In this document: positions 34,997 to 43,392 of the stretch, in pieces
Position numbering within the stretch: the first letter of the stretch is position 1
How the letters are laid out: each line of letters begins with the position of its first letter
Source: Pseudoneobacillus rhizosphaerae
GTDB taxonomy: Bacteria > Bacillota > Bacilli > Bacillales > Cytobacillaceae
Assembly: GCF_917563885.1 (NCBI RefSeq)
Contig: NZ_CAKJTG010000021.1
Coordinates: 19,191 to 83,190 of the forward strand
Reading direction: 5' to 3'
DNA length: 64,000 bases
The notes under the pieces: model-generated
What the model was told of the DNA's origin: nothing
The model's database searches: none
Seen by the model: only the letters and a program-made list of their open reading frames with translations
Position numbers and translations under genes: made by a program

Positions 34997-36562
34997 TTAT
35001 TTGATTGAAATATCATTAATTTCTAAGTAGCCTGAAGGACTAATAGCAAATCCCTCAATGTCCTTTGAAATAGCTGCCATATTTTCAATCACACGAACTG
35101 GAATATAAGGAGAATCAGCCATTTCCAACTCTTGCGCTTTTGCATAAAGATTAAGACGTGTTTGGTTGTCTTTTTCACTTCGTGCTGCTTCAATTAAACG
35201 GTCCACTTCTTCATTACTATAAAAGAACGTATTCCCCGCTCCTCCTTGAGAGTTAGTATGGAATAGATTGTATTGATTATAATCAGCATCTCCAGTAGCA
35301 TTTCTCCAGCTGATAATAAACATTTCTGAATTGCCGGCATTTGCTTGTTCAACAAATGTTCCATATTCCAAGACTTGAATATTCACTTTAATACCAATTC
35401 CTTTTAGCTGCGATTGTAGTACTTCAGCTAAATTGATTCGTTCTTTGCTATCCATAGTAATCAGCGATGTTTTAAAGCCATTTGGATAACCCGCTTCTGT
35501 CAGTAATCTCTTAGCTTCATTTAAATTATATTCATATGCTTTTAAACCATCATGATATCCGAACACCTTGGATCCCAATAATGTATTGGCTTTTTTTCCA
35601 ATATTATTAAAAACTCCGTCAATAATCGCATCCATCTCTACAGCATGTGCAATAGCTTTTCGAACACGAACATCGTTAAAGGGTGCCTTTTGCACGTTAA
35701 AGCCAACATATTCTGTACCATATCCCTCACTTCTGTAAACTTTTGAGGCTTTTGAGGCTTCTACGGTCGACTTCATCGTTACAGATAGAGGTTCTGCGAT
35801 ATGTGCTTCACCTGTTTCGAGCATCGATATTCTTGTTGTTTCTTCAGGGACTACTTTGAATACAACTTTATCAACTTTTGCTTTATCACCCCAATATTTC
35901 TCGTTTTTATTAAAAGTAATCTCTTGACCCGGCGTCCATGATTCAAAGACAAAAGGTCCAGTTCCATTAGGTTCTTGAATGATATTTTTTCCATATTTTA
36001 CGATGGTTTTCGGATTGATAATGCCGCCTTCATGACTAGCAAGAATCGAGAGTAAAGGTGAAAATGGTTCTGTTAATAGGAATTGAACGGTATAGTCATC
36101 AACTACCTTCACTTCTTTAACCATCTTGAAGACAACCGCTCTAGGTGAAGCCACAGTTGGGTCTAGTAGTCTATCAAATGTAGCTTTTACAGCCTCTGCA
36201 TTAAAAGCAGTTCCATCATGAAAAGTTACATCATCTCTTAGCTTAAATTCCCAGGTTGTATCGTCAAGCTGATTCCATTCTGTGGCTAGTAAAGGCTGAA
36301 TATCAGAATTTTTATCTCTCCCTACTAACCCTTCGTAAATTTTACGATGGGTGACACTCGCAGCATTGATAGTTGACATAAAATGGTGGTCTAAGTTCTC
36401 CGCGTCAGAAAGTCTTGCGATGACTAAGGTACCGCCATCCTTTGATTGTTTGGCCTTGTCATTTTCTTTTGTGCTGACATCCTTATTGGTAGAACAGCCT
36501 GAAATCAAGAACACAACCAAAATGACAAGAAATAATTTTCGTAACCCTTGTTTAACCTTCAT
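34997..36562 (-). CDS. Dpp/Opp-type binding lipoprotein 2
   Basis: About 521 residues, clear paralogue of binding protein 1: GGTLVIARLSDAENLDHHF, DDTTWEFKLRDDVTFHDG and FNAEAVKATFDRLLDP align directly. The signal peptide ends in the lipobox LISGC. I use ATG 36562 with GAGGGG nine bases upstream; the TTG at 36571 abuts that site. No second set of permeases exists in the window, so it probably docks on the single DppBCDF-like importer, widening its substrate range (inference). Cotranscribed with amidohydrolase 3. Confidence 0.9.
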   Translation of the reverse strand: MKVKQGLRKLFLVILVVFLISGCSTNKDVSTKENDKAKQSKDGGTLVIARLSDAENLDHHFMSTINAASVTHRKIYEGLVGRDKNSDIQPLLATEWNQLDDTTWEFKLRDDVTFHDGTAFNAEAVKATFDRLLDPTVASPRAVVFKMVKEVKVVDDYTVQFLLTEPFSPLLSILASHEGGIINPKTIVKYGKNIIQEPNGTGPFVFESWTPGQEITFNKNEKYWGDKAKVDKVVFKVVPEETTRISMLETGEAHIAEPLSVTMKSTVEASKASKVYRSEGYGTEYVGFNVQKAPFNDVRVRKAIAHAVEMDAIIDGVFNNIGKKANTLLGSKVFGYHDGLKAYEYNLNEAKRLLTEAGYPNGFKTSLITMDSKERINLAEVLQSQLKGIGIKVNIQVLEYGTFVEQANAGNSEMFIISWRNATGDADYNQYNLFHTNSQGGAGNTFFYSNEEVDRLIEAARSEKDNQTRLNLYAKAQELEMADSPYIPVRVIENMAAISKDIEGFAISPSGYLEINDISIK

Positions 36563-36692
36563 GGACTCCAACCCCTCATCAATATAATAACTGGCTTTTG
36601 TCCGATTATAATAAATATTCTGACTTTTTTATTTTAAAATCTTTACCTCCTTTTTCATTATTTCTACTACTTTTTTAAACTTTTTCTACCTT

Positions 36693-38168
36693 TCACTTTT
36701 GAATCGACTCTACGACCTTAAACGATGACGGGAACAATTCTTTCTCTGGAAGCTGTTGATAATCTCTTTCTAGATAGCCTTTTCTCATTTTGTTGAAGTA
36801 TTTTTGCCCTTTTTGTTTAATTTCTTCTAAATCAAGATTTGGAATTTGTCGATCCTTCATTACGATTCTTCCATTAATAATCGATAATTTTACGTCTCTA
36901 CCACTTCCACTTACAAACATCGATCGTATCGGGTCATCTGATACGCCCATATGATATCCATCTAAGTCAATTGCGATAATGTCTGCCTTTGCACCTACTG
37001 AAATTCGTCCGAGGTCTTCTCTCCCTAAAAATGCGGCGGCACCTAAAGTAACAGCTCGAAATAAATCAGCATAGGTGGAGTTTTCAACGTCTTCTTCAAT
37101 CACCCGTGACAGCATACTCCCTGTTCGAATGTTCTGGAACATATCTGGTGGAAATGTATCTGTTCCTAGTGCCAGATTAATCCCAGCGCGTTTATATTTC
37201 GCAAAAGATTCTAAAGCTTGACCATGCCTTCCGATAATTAAAGGACAATGAATGACTGTTGTACCCGTTTCTTCTAATAAGGCAAGATCATCACTTTTAC
37301 CATCCCCTGCTTCACTGTATCCAGAAATAAAATGTGCATGGGGAATTCCTGTTTTTGGACCTAAGAAGCCAAGATCATATAAATAACGGATTGGCGTAAC
37401 ACCTTTGTTTTCCAAAATCGTGTGGTATTCAAAGCTCCCTTGAGCAGCATGGAGTTTGATTGGTACATCTAGTTTTTCACTATAGTATTTTGTCTGCTTT
37501 AGGCTTTCTTCCGTTTGACACTCGATTCGTTCTGGAGCTAACATTCCTCTAATTAATCCATCATAGGCTCCATCAAATTCTTCGACAAATCTAACAGCCC
37601 TTTGTAGTCCTGCTCGTCCTGCTTCTTCATCCCAGAAGAGCTTTATTGCTCCATCAGGCTTGACAACCCTGATCCCAGATTGGTAGCTTGGTCCTAAGTA
37701 AATTCTTAAACCTAGGTTTCCTGCATGATGGGCAGCCGCAACTAATTCTTCATACGTTTCAGCCCATTTTTTATAAAAAACAGAGGTGATCGGCATTGCC
37801 GTTGTTATCCCATGAAGAATAAGCTGTGAATAAGCATATAGGGATTTAAATGCTTCCTCTTCCTCGTTCATGACCTCATGATGCCCCTGCTCAATATAAC
37901 GTTCAGACCATAACAAATTTTTTGATTTTGTAGCGGGTGCTTCTAAATGTAATATATCATGATCAATATCTCCTAGTGCATTTAAATCAATAAATCCCGG
38001 ACTAATAACTGCGTTACCTGCATCCATTTCTTCGTCTACTTCATTAGGATAATTTTTCCCAACAAAAATAATCGTATCGTTTTCAAATACGACCTCGGCA
38101 TGTTCGATTAAAACATGACCGGATCCATTATAGCCAATCACATATCTACCTTTAAGTTTGGTTTTCAA
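36693..38168 (-). CDS. Amidohydrolase-superfamily protein lacking the HxH motif
   Basis: 491 residues, distantly TrzN/AtzA-like. The first metal-binding motif, normally PGFINTHTH, reads PGFIDLNALGDIDH, so Asn63 and Leu65 replace both histidines. Later positions remain: KLHAAQG, GIPHAHFISG, and GTDTFPPD with the catalytic Asp. The C-terminal GAKADIIAIDLDGYHMG is usual for the family. TTG start behind GGAAGGGAG. First gene of the right-hand leftward set, 130 bases before binding protein 2. It could use a non-canonical metal site or an alternative His such as His70; activity cannot be assumed. Confidence 0.78.
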   Translation of the reverse strand: MKTKLKGRYVIGYNGSGHVLIEHAEVVFENDTIIFVGKNYPNEVDEEMDAGNAVISPGFIDLNALGDIDHDILHLEAPATKSKNLLWSERYIEQGHHEVMNEEEEAFKSLYAYSQLILHGITTAMPITSVFYKKWAETYEELVAAAHHAGNLGLRIYLGPSYQSGIRVVKPDGAIKLFWDEEAGRAGLQRAVRFVEEFDGAYDGLIRGMLAPERIECQTEESLKQTKYYSEKLDVPIKLHAAQGSFEYHTILENKGVTPIRYLYDLGFLGPKTGIPHAHFISGYSEAGDGKSDDLALLEETGTTVIHCPLIIGRHGQALESFAKYKRAGINLALGTDTFPPDMFQNIRTGSMLSRVIEEDVENSTYADLFRAVTLGAAAFLGREDLGRISVGAKADIIAIDLDGYHMGVSDDPIRSMFVSGSGRDVKLSIINGRIVMKDRQIPNLDLEEIKQKGQKYFNKMRKGYLERDYQQLPEKELFPSSFKVVESIQK

Positions 38169-38338
38169 TTGTTTTACTCCCTTCCAAAGTATACTATTAT
38201 TACATATTAAAATTATAGATAATATTGGTTATTGTTATTTTCAGAATTATTACTCCTTTTTAAAATATTTCTACTTTTAACAAATAAAAAAAATAATTTT
38301 GATATACTAAAAGAAATGTAGCTAGAAAGTGAAGGTTA

Positions 38339-39223
38339 ATGATGAAACATACTATTATTTATAAAACAATCAATCAACTTAAACTTAAGGCTGACTTCTA
38401 TGGGACTGACCAGGACGATGCCCCTGTCGTTGTTTATATTCATGGTGGAGGCTTAATTTGGGGATCTAGGAAAGATATTAGCGAAGAAATGATCCAACTT
38501 TACACCCAAAACGGCTTTGCAGTTTTTTCGATTGATTACAGGCTAGCACCTGAATCAAAATTAGCTGACATCCTTGAGGACGTACAAGATGCTCTCTTTT
38601 GGTTAGAAGTGGAAGGGATGAAACAATTCTCCATTGATTCGAAACGGATAGCAGTAATAGGAGGCTCTGCTGGTGGTTTTCTTGCTCTTTGTACAGGCAC
38701 CTTTAAAAATAAACCTCGAGCTATTGTCTCTTTTTATGGATATGGAGATCTTAGAGCAAAGTGGGCCATGAATCCTAGTACCTTTTATCTTCAAAAGGAA
38801 CTGATTCCAAAAGACCTTGCATTGAAACTATTATCAGACAAGATCCTATCAGAAGGGCCTGTTCAAGATCGCTATCTTTTCTATTTATATGCGAGACAGC
38901 AAGGGGTTTGGGTTCAAGAGATTACTGGTTTTAACTCATCTAATGATGAACTATTGAAGTTATGTCCAATTTATCAGGTTACCGAGGAGTATCCATCTAC
39001 TTTATTTTTGCATGGGACAAATGACACTGATGTTCCATACGAGCAATCAATCTTTATGAGAGCTGCGCTTATTAAAAATGGTGTTTACGGAAGATTGATT
39101 ACGATTCCTAATGGTGAGCATGTATTTGAAAAGGATATTCATGATCCAATTGTTCAAGATGCTCTTAATCAGGTGATTGAGTTTCTAAAAACACAATTAT
39201 CAAATTGGATAAGGTTGTCATAG
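38339..39223 (+). CDS. Alpha/beta hydrolase (esterase/lipase, HSL-like)
   Basis: 294-residue cytosolic hydrolase. Oxyanion motif HGGGLIWG near residue 38, nucleophile elbow GGSAGG with catalytic Ser, FLHGTNDTDVPYEQS containing the Asp, and NGEHVFE with the catalytic His near the end. The ribosome binding site GAAGG is modest. The gene diverges from the amidohydrolase at 38.2 kb, and a terminator overlaps its stop. Such enzymes cleave short-chain esters or carbamates; link to the nitrogen island is only positional. Confidence 0.85.
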   Translation: MMKHTIIYKTINQLKLKADFYGTDQDDAPVVVYIHGGGLIWGSRKDISEEMIQLYTQNGFAVFSIDYRLAPESKLADILEDVQDALFWLEVEGMKQFSIDSKRIAVIGGSAGGFLALCTGTFKNKPRAIVSFYGYGDLRAKWAMNPSTFYLQKELIPKDLALKLLSDKILSEGPVQDRYLFYLYARQQGVWVQEITGFNSSNDELLKLCPIYQVTEEYPSTLFLHGTNDTDVPYEQSIFMRAALIKNGVYGRLITIPNGEHVFEKDIHDPIVQDALNQVIEFLKTQLSNWIRLS

Positions 39224-39240
39224 GTTTGACAACCTTTTTT
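39211..39240 (+). terminator. Terminator overlapping the hydrolase stop codon
   Basis: AAGGTTGTCA pairs with TGACAACCTT, followed by six T. Confidence 0.8.
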
Positions 39241-39284
39241 GTTATTTCAAAATTCATGTGACTGCTTTCGAAAGGTTTAACCAT

Positions 39285-39313
39285 TTGACTACCTCTTATT
39301 ACGGTGATATAGT
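39285..39313 (+). promoter_or_regulatory. Sigma-A promoter of the marR-MFS operon
   Basis: TTGACT (39285-39290), 17-base spacer, TATAGT (39308-39313). The -10 box lies inside the palindromic operator. Confidence 0.75.
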
Positions 39314-39330
39314 TACCTAGGTAACTATAT
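39307..39330. promoter_or_regulatory. Perfect 24-bp palindrome, MarR operator
   Basis: The half-site ATATAGTTACCT is followed directly by its exact reverse complement. It covers the -10 box and contains the AGTTAC/GTAACT type half-sites of MarR repressors, so the adjacent MarR protein probably autorepresses. Confidence 0.8.
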
Positions 39331-39364
39331 TATTAAAGTACTGTTTGGAGTGATTTTCCTAAAA

Positions 39365-39778
39365 ATGAATACACATGAAATTTTCCATACGATTAATCAA
39401 TTATCCCGTTATTTAACTAATCGTATAAACGAGGAATTAAAACCGTTAGGAATTTATAGTTCTCAGTGGACCGTCATTTATGTTTTAAAAACAAAAGGAA
39501 GTTTAACTCAAAAAGAGATTTGTCAATATTTAGCTATAGAGGCACCACCTATGACTCGAACAATACAAAGATTGCTGACTCAAGGGTACGTGAAACAAAT
39601 TCAAGGGAAAGATAAAAGGGAAAAGTATATTCAACTTACCGAGGTGGCATTAGAAAAATATCCTACTTGGGAGGCTGCCACCTTGCAGGTAAATGATTCA
39701 TTGTTATCGGCTATCCCTAGTCATTCACATGAAGAATTATCTCAACAGTTGAAAGGTTGGTATAAACAATTATCATAG
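39365..39778 (+). CDS. MarR-family repressor
   Basis: About 137 residues. Winged helix: LTQKEICQYLAIEAPPMTRTIQRLLTQGYV is the recognition region (helices 3-4), then KDKREKYIQLTE forms the wing. I take ATG 39365; GTG 39350 overlaps the TTTGGAG ribosome binding site, although spacing to 39365 is long at 14 bases. Fourteen bases separate it from the MFS gene, and the palindromic operator lies upstream, so a ligand-responsive efflux operon is likely. Confidence 0.87.
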   Translation: MNTHEIFHTINQLSRYLTNRINEELKPLGIYSSQWTVIYVLKTKGSLTQKEICQYLAIEAPPMTRTIQRLLTQGYVKQIQGKDKREKYIQLTEVALEKYPTWEAATLQVNDSLLSAIPSHSHEELSQQLKGWYKQLS

Positions 39779-39792
39779 ATAGGAGAATGTAA

Positions 39793-40986
39793 GTGGAACA
39801 ATCAACTAGATTATGGACAAAAGATTTTATAGGTATTTCCTTAAGTAATTTTTTCTTATTTATGACCTTTTACTTTTTACTTGTTAGTTTACCGGTACTA
39901 GTCATACAACAATTTGGTAGCTCGAAAACAGAGGCTGGGTTGATCACCACTGTTTTTTTATTTTCAGCCATTCTTATTAGGCCATTGGCAGGCTATGCAA
40001 TAGAAAAGCTAGGTTATAAAAAAATTTTTATTACTTCCCTAGTTATCTTTCTTGGTTCATCAACACTTTACTTTTTTGCGGAAACAATGGTCACATTATT
40101 AGTAGTTCGTTTTCTGCATGGAATTGGTTTTGGGATGGCAACTACCGCTGCCGGTGGAATAGTTGCTACTATTATTCCTAAATCCCGTAGTGGTGAAGGT
40201 ATGGGATATTTTATTATGTCTGCTAGTATGGCAATGGTACTTGGTCCTTTTATTGGATTGACAGCTATCCAACAAGGCGATCCAACGGTATTATATTCTA
40301 TTAGTGTGTTGTGCTCTTTACTTGCCTTGATTACAGGGCTAATCATTCGGTTCCCAGTCATTGATGCAATGGAAACTGTACGATCTGATTTTCGTTTTCA
40401 AAACTTTTTTGCAACTGCTGCTATTCCGATTGCCATTGTCGGAGCCTTTTTTGCCATCGTATACTCGGGAATTCTCTCCTTTGTTTCCGTTTATGCTAAA
40501 GAAATTGGCTTAATCGAGGTTTCTAGTTTTTTCTTCGTTGTTTACGCAGTTGTTTTATTATTATCAAGACCTTTTACTGGGAAATGGTTTGACCTTTATG
40601 GCCCTAATGTAATCATCTATCCGGCTATTGTAGTTTTTGCTATTGGGATGTATGTATTGAGTGGATCTCATACTGCAGTTGGTTTTCTAATCTCAGCTGC
40701 ATTAATCGGAATTGGTTACGGCACTATCTTTCCAAGCCTCCAAACCATTGCAATTCAAAAAGTGGCTCCTTCTAAAAAAGGGATGGCTACAGCAACATTT
40801 CTATCGATATTTGATATCGGTATTGGCTTTGGATCCTTTATTGTTGGAATGATAGTGGCAGAAGTCGGATTTCGATCTTTCTATTTAAGCAGTTCACTTT
40901 ATGTTTTAGCTGGTATTATTGTTTATTTTGTTTTACATTCGCGAAAACAGAATGCTCAAAAAACAAAGCAAGAAGTTTCCGTATAA
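39793..40986 (+). CDS. Major facilitator superfamily efflux transporter
   Basis: 397 residues, twelve predicted membrane segments. The loop 2-3 motif is GYAIEKLGYKK, and GIGFGMATTAAGGIVATIIP follows in TM4-5, resembling drug:proton antiporters of the DHA1 type such as Bacillus YfmO/YttB. GTG start with AGGAG eight bases before it. Cotranscribed with marR. The exported compound is unknown. Confidence 0.88.
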   Translation: MEQSTRLWTKDFIGISLSNFFLFMTFYFLLVSLPVLVIQQFGSSKTEAGLITTVFLFSAILIRPLAGYAIEKLGYKKIFITSLVIFLGSSTLYFFAETMVTLLVVRFLHGIGFGMATTAAGGIVATIIPKSRSGEGMGYFIMSASMAMVLGPFIGLTAIQQGDPTVLYSISVLCSLLALITGLIIRFPVIDAMETVRSDFRFQNFFATAAIPIAIVGAFFAIVYSGILSFVSVYAKEIGLIEVSSFFFVVYAVVLLLSRPFTGKWFDLYGPNVIIYPAIVVFAIGMYVLSGSHTAVGFLISAALIGIGYGTIFPSLQTIAIQKVAPSKKGMATATFLSIFDIGIGFGSFIVGMIVAEVGFRSFYLSSSLYVLAGIIVYFVLHSRKQNAQKTKQEVSV

Positions 40987-41024
40987 AAAGAGGTGAGTCT
41001 ATGTTTATAGACTCACCTCTTTTT
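40985..41024. terminator. Strong bidirectional terminator
   Basis: AAAAAGAGGTGAGTCTAT and its reverse complement flank a four-base loop, with A and T runs at the base; sits between the convergent MFS and dioxygenase genes. Confidence 0.9.
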
Positions 41025-41788
41025 TAGAATTGATAACAAAGGTTACTTAATGTTCCAAACTCATAGTTTCGAAAAAGGACTTTAGCATTATCTAGTGAAT
41101 CAGCACTTCCCATCGCAATGTAAAGTGGAACGAAATGCTCAGCTCTTGGAACAGCCATTTGAGCATGTGGAGCCAATTTTTCATACTCAAATAGGTCATT
41201 AAGTTGATTATCTTTGATTTTTCCTATTAGCCAGTCATCAAATTCAACTGCCCAAGGTTCAGGAGTTGATTGCCCCCATTTGATGATTCTTAAATTATGA
41301 ACCGTAACACCACTACCAATGACTAAAATATCTTCTTCACCAAGACCACGTAAGGCTTTTCCAATCTCATATTGTTTTTCTGGATGCAAAAATGGATTGA
41401 CTGAGATTTGGACTACTGGGATATCTGCCTTTGGAAATAATCTGCGTAACAGCGTCCAAGATCCATGGTCAAGGCCTCTAGTCATATCCTTACGTACAGA
41501 TATTCCTTGTTTGATAAACTTTTCTTCAATTATATTGGCTAATGAAGATGAACCTTTTGCTGGGTATTTTATTTGATACAGCTCATCAGGGAATCCATAA
41601 AAATCGTAGATGGTTTCATACTGCTCATCGGATGATGAAATTGTAAGGACATCACTCTCCCAATGTGCTGTGAAAATAACTATTGCCTTTGGTTGTAGTG
41701 TTTTACCGAATTGTTCAAGAAATCTAGTATATTCCTTATCCTCAATCGCATTCATTGGTGATCCATGTGCTAAAAATAATGATTGCAT
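41024..41788 (-). CDS. DODA-type extradiol dioxygenase (YgiD-like)
   Basis: About 254 residues. The start MQSLFLAHGSPMNAIED, then IVIFTAHWES and SGVTVHNLR, and PRAEHFVPLY provide the His/Glu metal ligands of class III ring-cleavage dioxygenases of the 4,5-DOPA type. GGAGGG precedes ATG 41788; six residues upstream are unlikely. It diverges from an HxlR regulator, with an inverted repeat between them, so the pair probably forms an aromatic- or quinone-responsive unit. Native substrate unknown; E. coli YgiD acts on DOPA in vitro. Confidence 0.87.
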   Translation of the reverse strand: MQSLFLAHGSPMNAIEDKEYTRFLEQFGKTLQPKAIVIFTAHWESDVLTISSSDEQYETIYDFYGFPDELYQIKYPAKGSSSLANIIEEKFIKQGISVRKDMTRGLDHGSWTLLRRLFPKADIPVVQISVNPFLHPEKQYEIGKALRGLGEEDILVIGSGVTVHNLRIIKWGQSTPEPWAVEFDDWLIGKIKDNQLNDLFEYEKLAPHAQMAVPRAEHFVPLYIAMGSADSLDNAKVLFRNYEFGTLSNLCYQF

Positions 41789-41810
41789 ATTTTTCCCTCC
41801 AGACATTTAG

Positions 41811-41831
41811 TTACTTACTTTATGTAAGTTA
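41811..41831. promoter_or_regulatory. HxlR-type operator between divergent genes
   Basis: ACTTAC (41813-41818) and GTAAGT (41824-41829) form an inverted repeat with a five-base spacer just upstream of the dioxygenase ribosome binding site. Confidence 0.6.
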
Positions 41832-41935
41832 GTATAATTTCATAATTTAAATACGTCAAGTAAGTTTTTTTCAAAACATAAATATGTTATTAAAAATAAA
41901 TTTAGGTTATAATAAAGTATGAGAGGTGATGTGAA

Positions 41936-42256
41936 ATGGACCAATCTTCTATATTATGTCCACGATTTGCAAAAGCGATGAAAATGATGGGTCAACGATG
42001 GACAGGTTTAGTTATTTATCAGTTACTCACGGGTCCCCAACGTTTTTGTTCAATCGAATCTTCCCTCCCAATCAGTGGAAGACTACTATCAGAACGACTT
42101 AAGGAACTAGAACAAGAGGGAATTGTAAAAAGGGAAGTTTTCCCTGAGACACCTGTGCGGATTGAATATTCATTGACTGAAAAAGGAATGGCCCTAGAGC
42201 CGTTACTGAGAGAACTTGAAAAGTGGTCACAAAATTGGATCGAAGTTGAAAACTAG
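41936..42256 (+). CDS. HxlR-family transcriptional regulator
   Basis: 106-residue winged-helix protein. CPRFAKAMKMMGQRWTGLVI is the family start with one conserved Cys at residue 8, as in YodB and HypR, which sense electrophiles through that Cys. ISGRLLSERLKELEQEGIV is the recognition helix and wing. GAGAGGTGATG precedes the ATG. The adjacent divergent dioxygenase is the probable target. Confidence 0.88.
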   Translation: MDQSSILCPRFAKAMKMMGQRWTGLVIYQLLTGPQRFCSIESSLPISGRLLSERLKELEQEGIVKREVFPETPVRIEYSLTEKGMALEPLLRELEKWSQNWIEVEN

Positions 42257-42283
42257 ACTGTTAGTTTATATAGATTAATTTTG

Positions 42284-42318
42284 AAAAGGTGTTCAGTATT
42301 GGATATCCACCTTTTTTA
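42284..42318 (+). terminator. Terminator of the hxlR-type gene
   Basis: AAAAGGTG and CACCTTTT pair across a 16-base loop and six T follow. Confidence 0.65.
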
Positions 42319-42335
42319 TTTGACTAAATAAATAC

Positions 42336-42376
42336 AAAAAAGCCGGCTCAAATTAAATTTGAGCCGGCTTTTTTTA
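42336..42376. terminator. Bidirectional terminator
   Basis: AAAAAAGCCGGCTCAAATT and its complement form a 19-bp stem around a three-base loop; serves the His-rich repeat protein on the minus strand. Confidence 0.88.
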
Positions 42377-42419
42377 ATTATAAATCGTTTGATGTTTGTT
42401 AGGATTGTACTTCGTGATT

Positions 42420-43304
42420 CTAGTTGTGCTGATCTTTGTGACCTTTATGGTCTCCATGGTGATGACTGTCGCTATGGTGTCTTTTAAAAAGTCCATGATG
42501 ATGACCTCTATGAGGGAAAAGGTCCATTTCCTTTACTTTATCTGAATGGTTTGCCATTATTTCATGGAATATTTCTCTCGTACTCTTATTCTTTGTATCA
42601 ACTCCAAGTTTTTCTGCTGCCTTTAGGACTCGCTTTTCCCAAACTTCATGAGCTAAATCACGTAGCTCTTTACCTTCTGTTGTGATTCCCAATTCCTTTG
42701 CTTGCTTTTTAATTTGGGCTTCGTACACCTCACGCGATAGTTCACTAAGTTCTTTTCCTTTTGTACTAATTCCAAGCTCTTTGGCATCTTTTTTAAGTTG
42801 CGCTTCTCCTACTTCTTTGGCTAAGTCTTCTAGCTTTTTACCTTCAGTCGATATCCCTAATTCTTTTGCCTCTTTTTTTACTTGAGTTTCAAATATTTCC
42901 TTTTTTAATGCATCCACAGTTTTTCCTTCAGTTGAAATACCTAATTCTTTTGCCTTTTTGTTTAGATAGACTAGGATAATTTCATCCTTTAAGGAATCTG
43001 CATCTTTACCTTCAGTTGATATGCCTAACTTTTCCGCATGTTTTTTCAAATGGGCTAAACGAACCTCTTTAGCCAACGTTTCATGATCCTTACCTTCTGT
43101 TTTTATACCTAATTTTTCTGCCTCCTTTTTAAGAAATTCGGCATCCTCTTCTATACTTCGTTTGTGGCCATGCTTATACTCTCTTACTTTAACCTCATCT
43201 GGAGTAGTAGTGTTATTTATGGCTGCAAAAACTGGAATAGTCCCAACAACACCAACAAATAACGCGCCTGCTACCAACAAGCCTAAAAACTTTTTCTTTA
43301 ACAT
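42420..43304 (-). CDS. Secreted protein with seven 28-residue repeats and a His-rich tail
   Basis: 294 residues. A signal peptide (charged MLKKKF, hydrophobic stretch, AxA-like cleavage near residue 28) is followed by a region around KYGHKRS-like basic residues and then seven tandem 28-residue units of the form AKELGISTEGK....LAKEV....KK, reminiscent of SAP/Rho-N-type helical repeats. The last ~45 residues are packed with histidine and aspartate (HRGHHHG, HSDSHHHGDHKGH), suggesting metal binding. AGGAGG precedes the ATG. It lies behind PrsA- and HtrA-like genes on the same strand. I do not recognise a function. Confidence 0.8.
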   Translation of the reverse strand: MLKKKFLGLLVAGALFVGVVGTIPVFAAINNTTTPDEVKVREYKHGHKRSIEEDAEFLKKEAEKLGIKTEGKDHETLAKEVRLAHLKKHAEKLGISTEGKDADSLKDEIILVYLNKKAKELGISTEGKTVDALKKEIFETQVKKEAKELGISTEGKKLEDLAKEVGEAQLKKDAKELGISTKGKELSELSREVYEAQIKKQAKELGITTEGKELRDLAHEVWEKRVLKAAEKLGVDTKNKSTREIFHEIMANHSDKVKEMDLFPHRGHHHGLFKRHHSDSHHHGDHKGHKDQHN

Positions 43305-43392
43305 CCTAAATCCTCCTTAATGGTTCAGTTATTTACAGAGATAGCATGCCCAACTATTATGAATAAACTATGAAAAAACTATTGCAATACCT

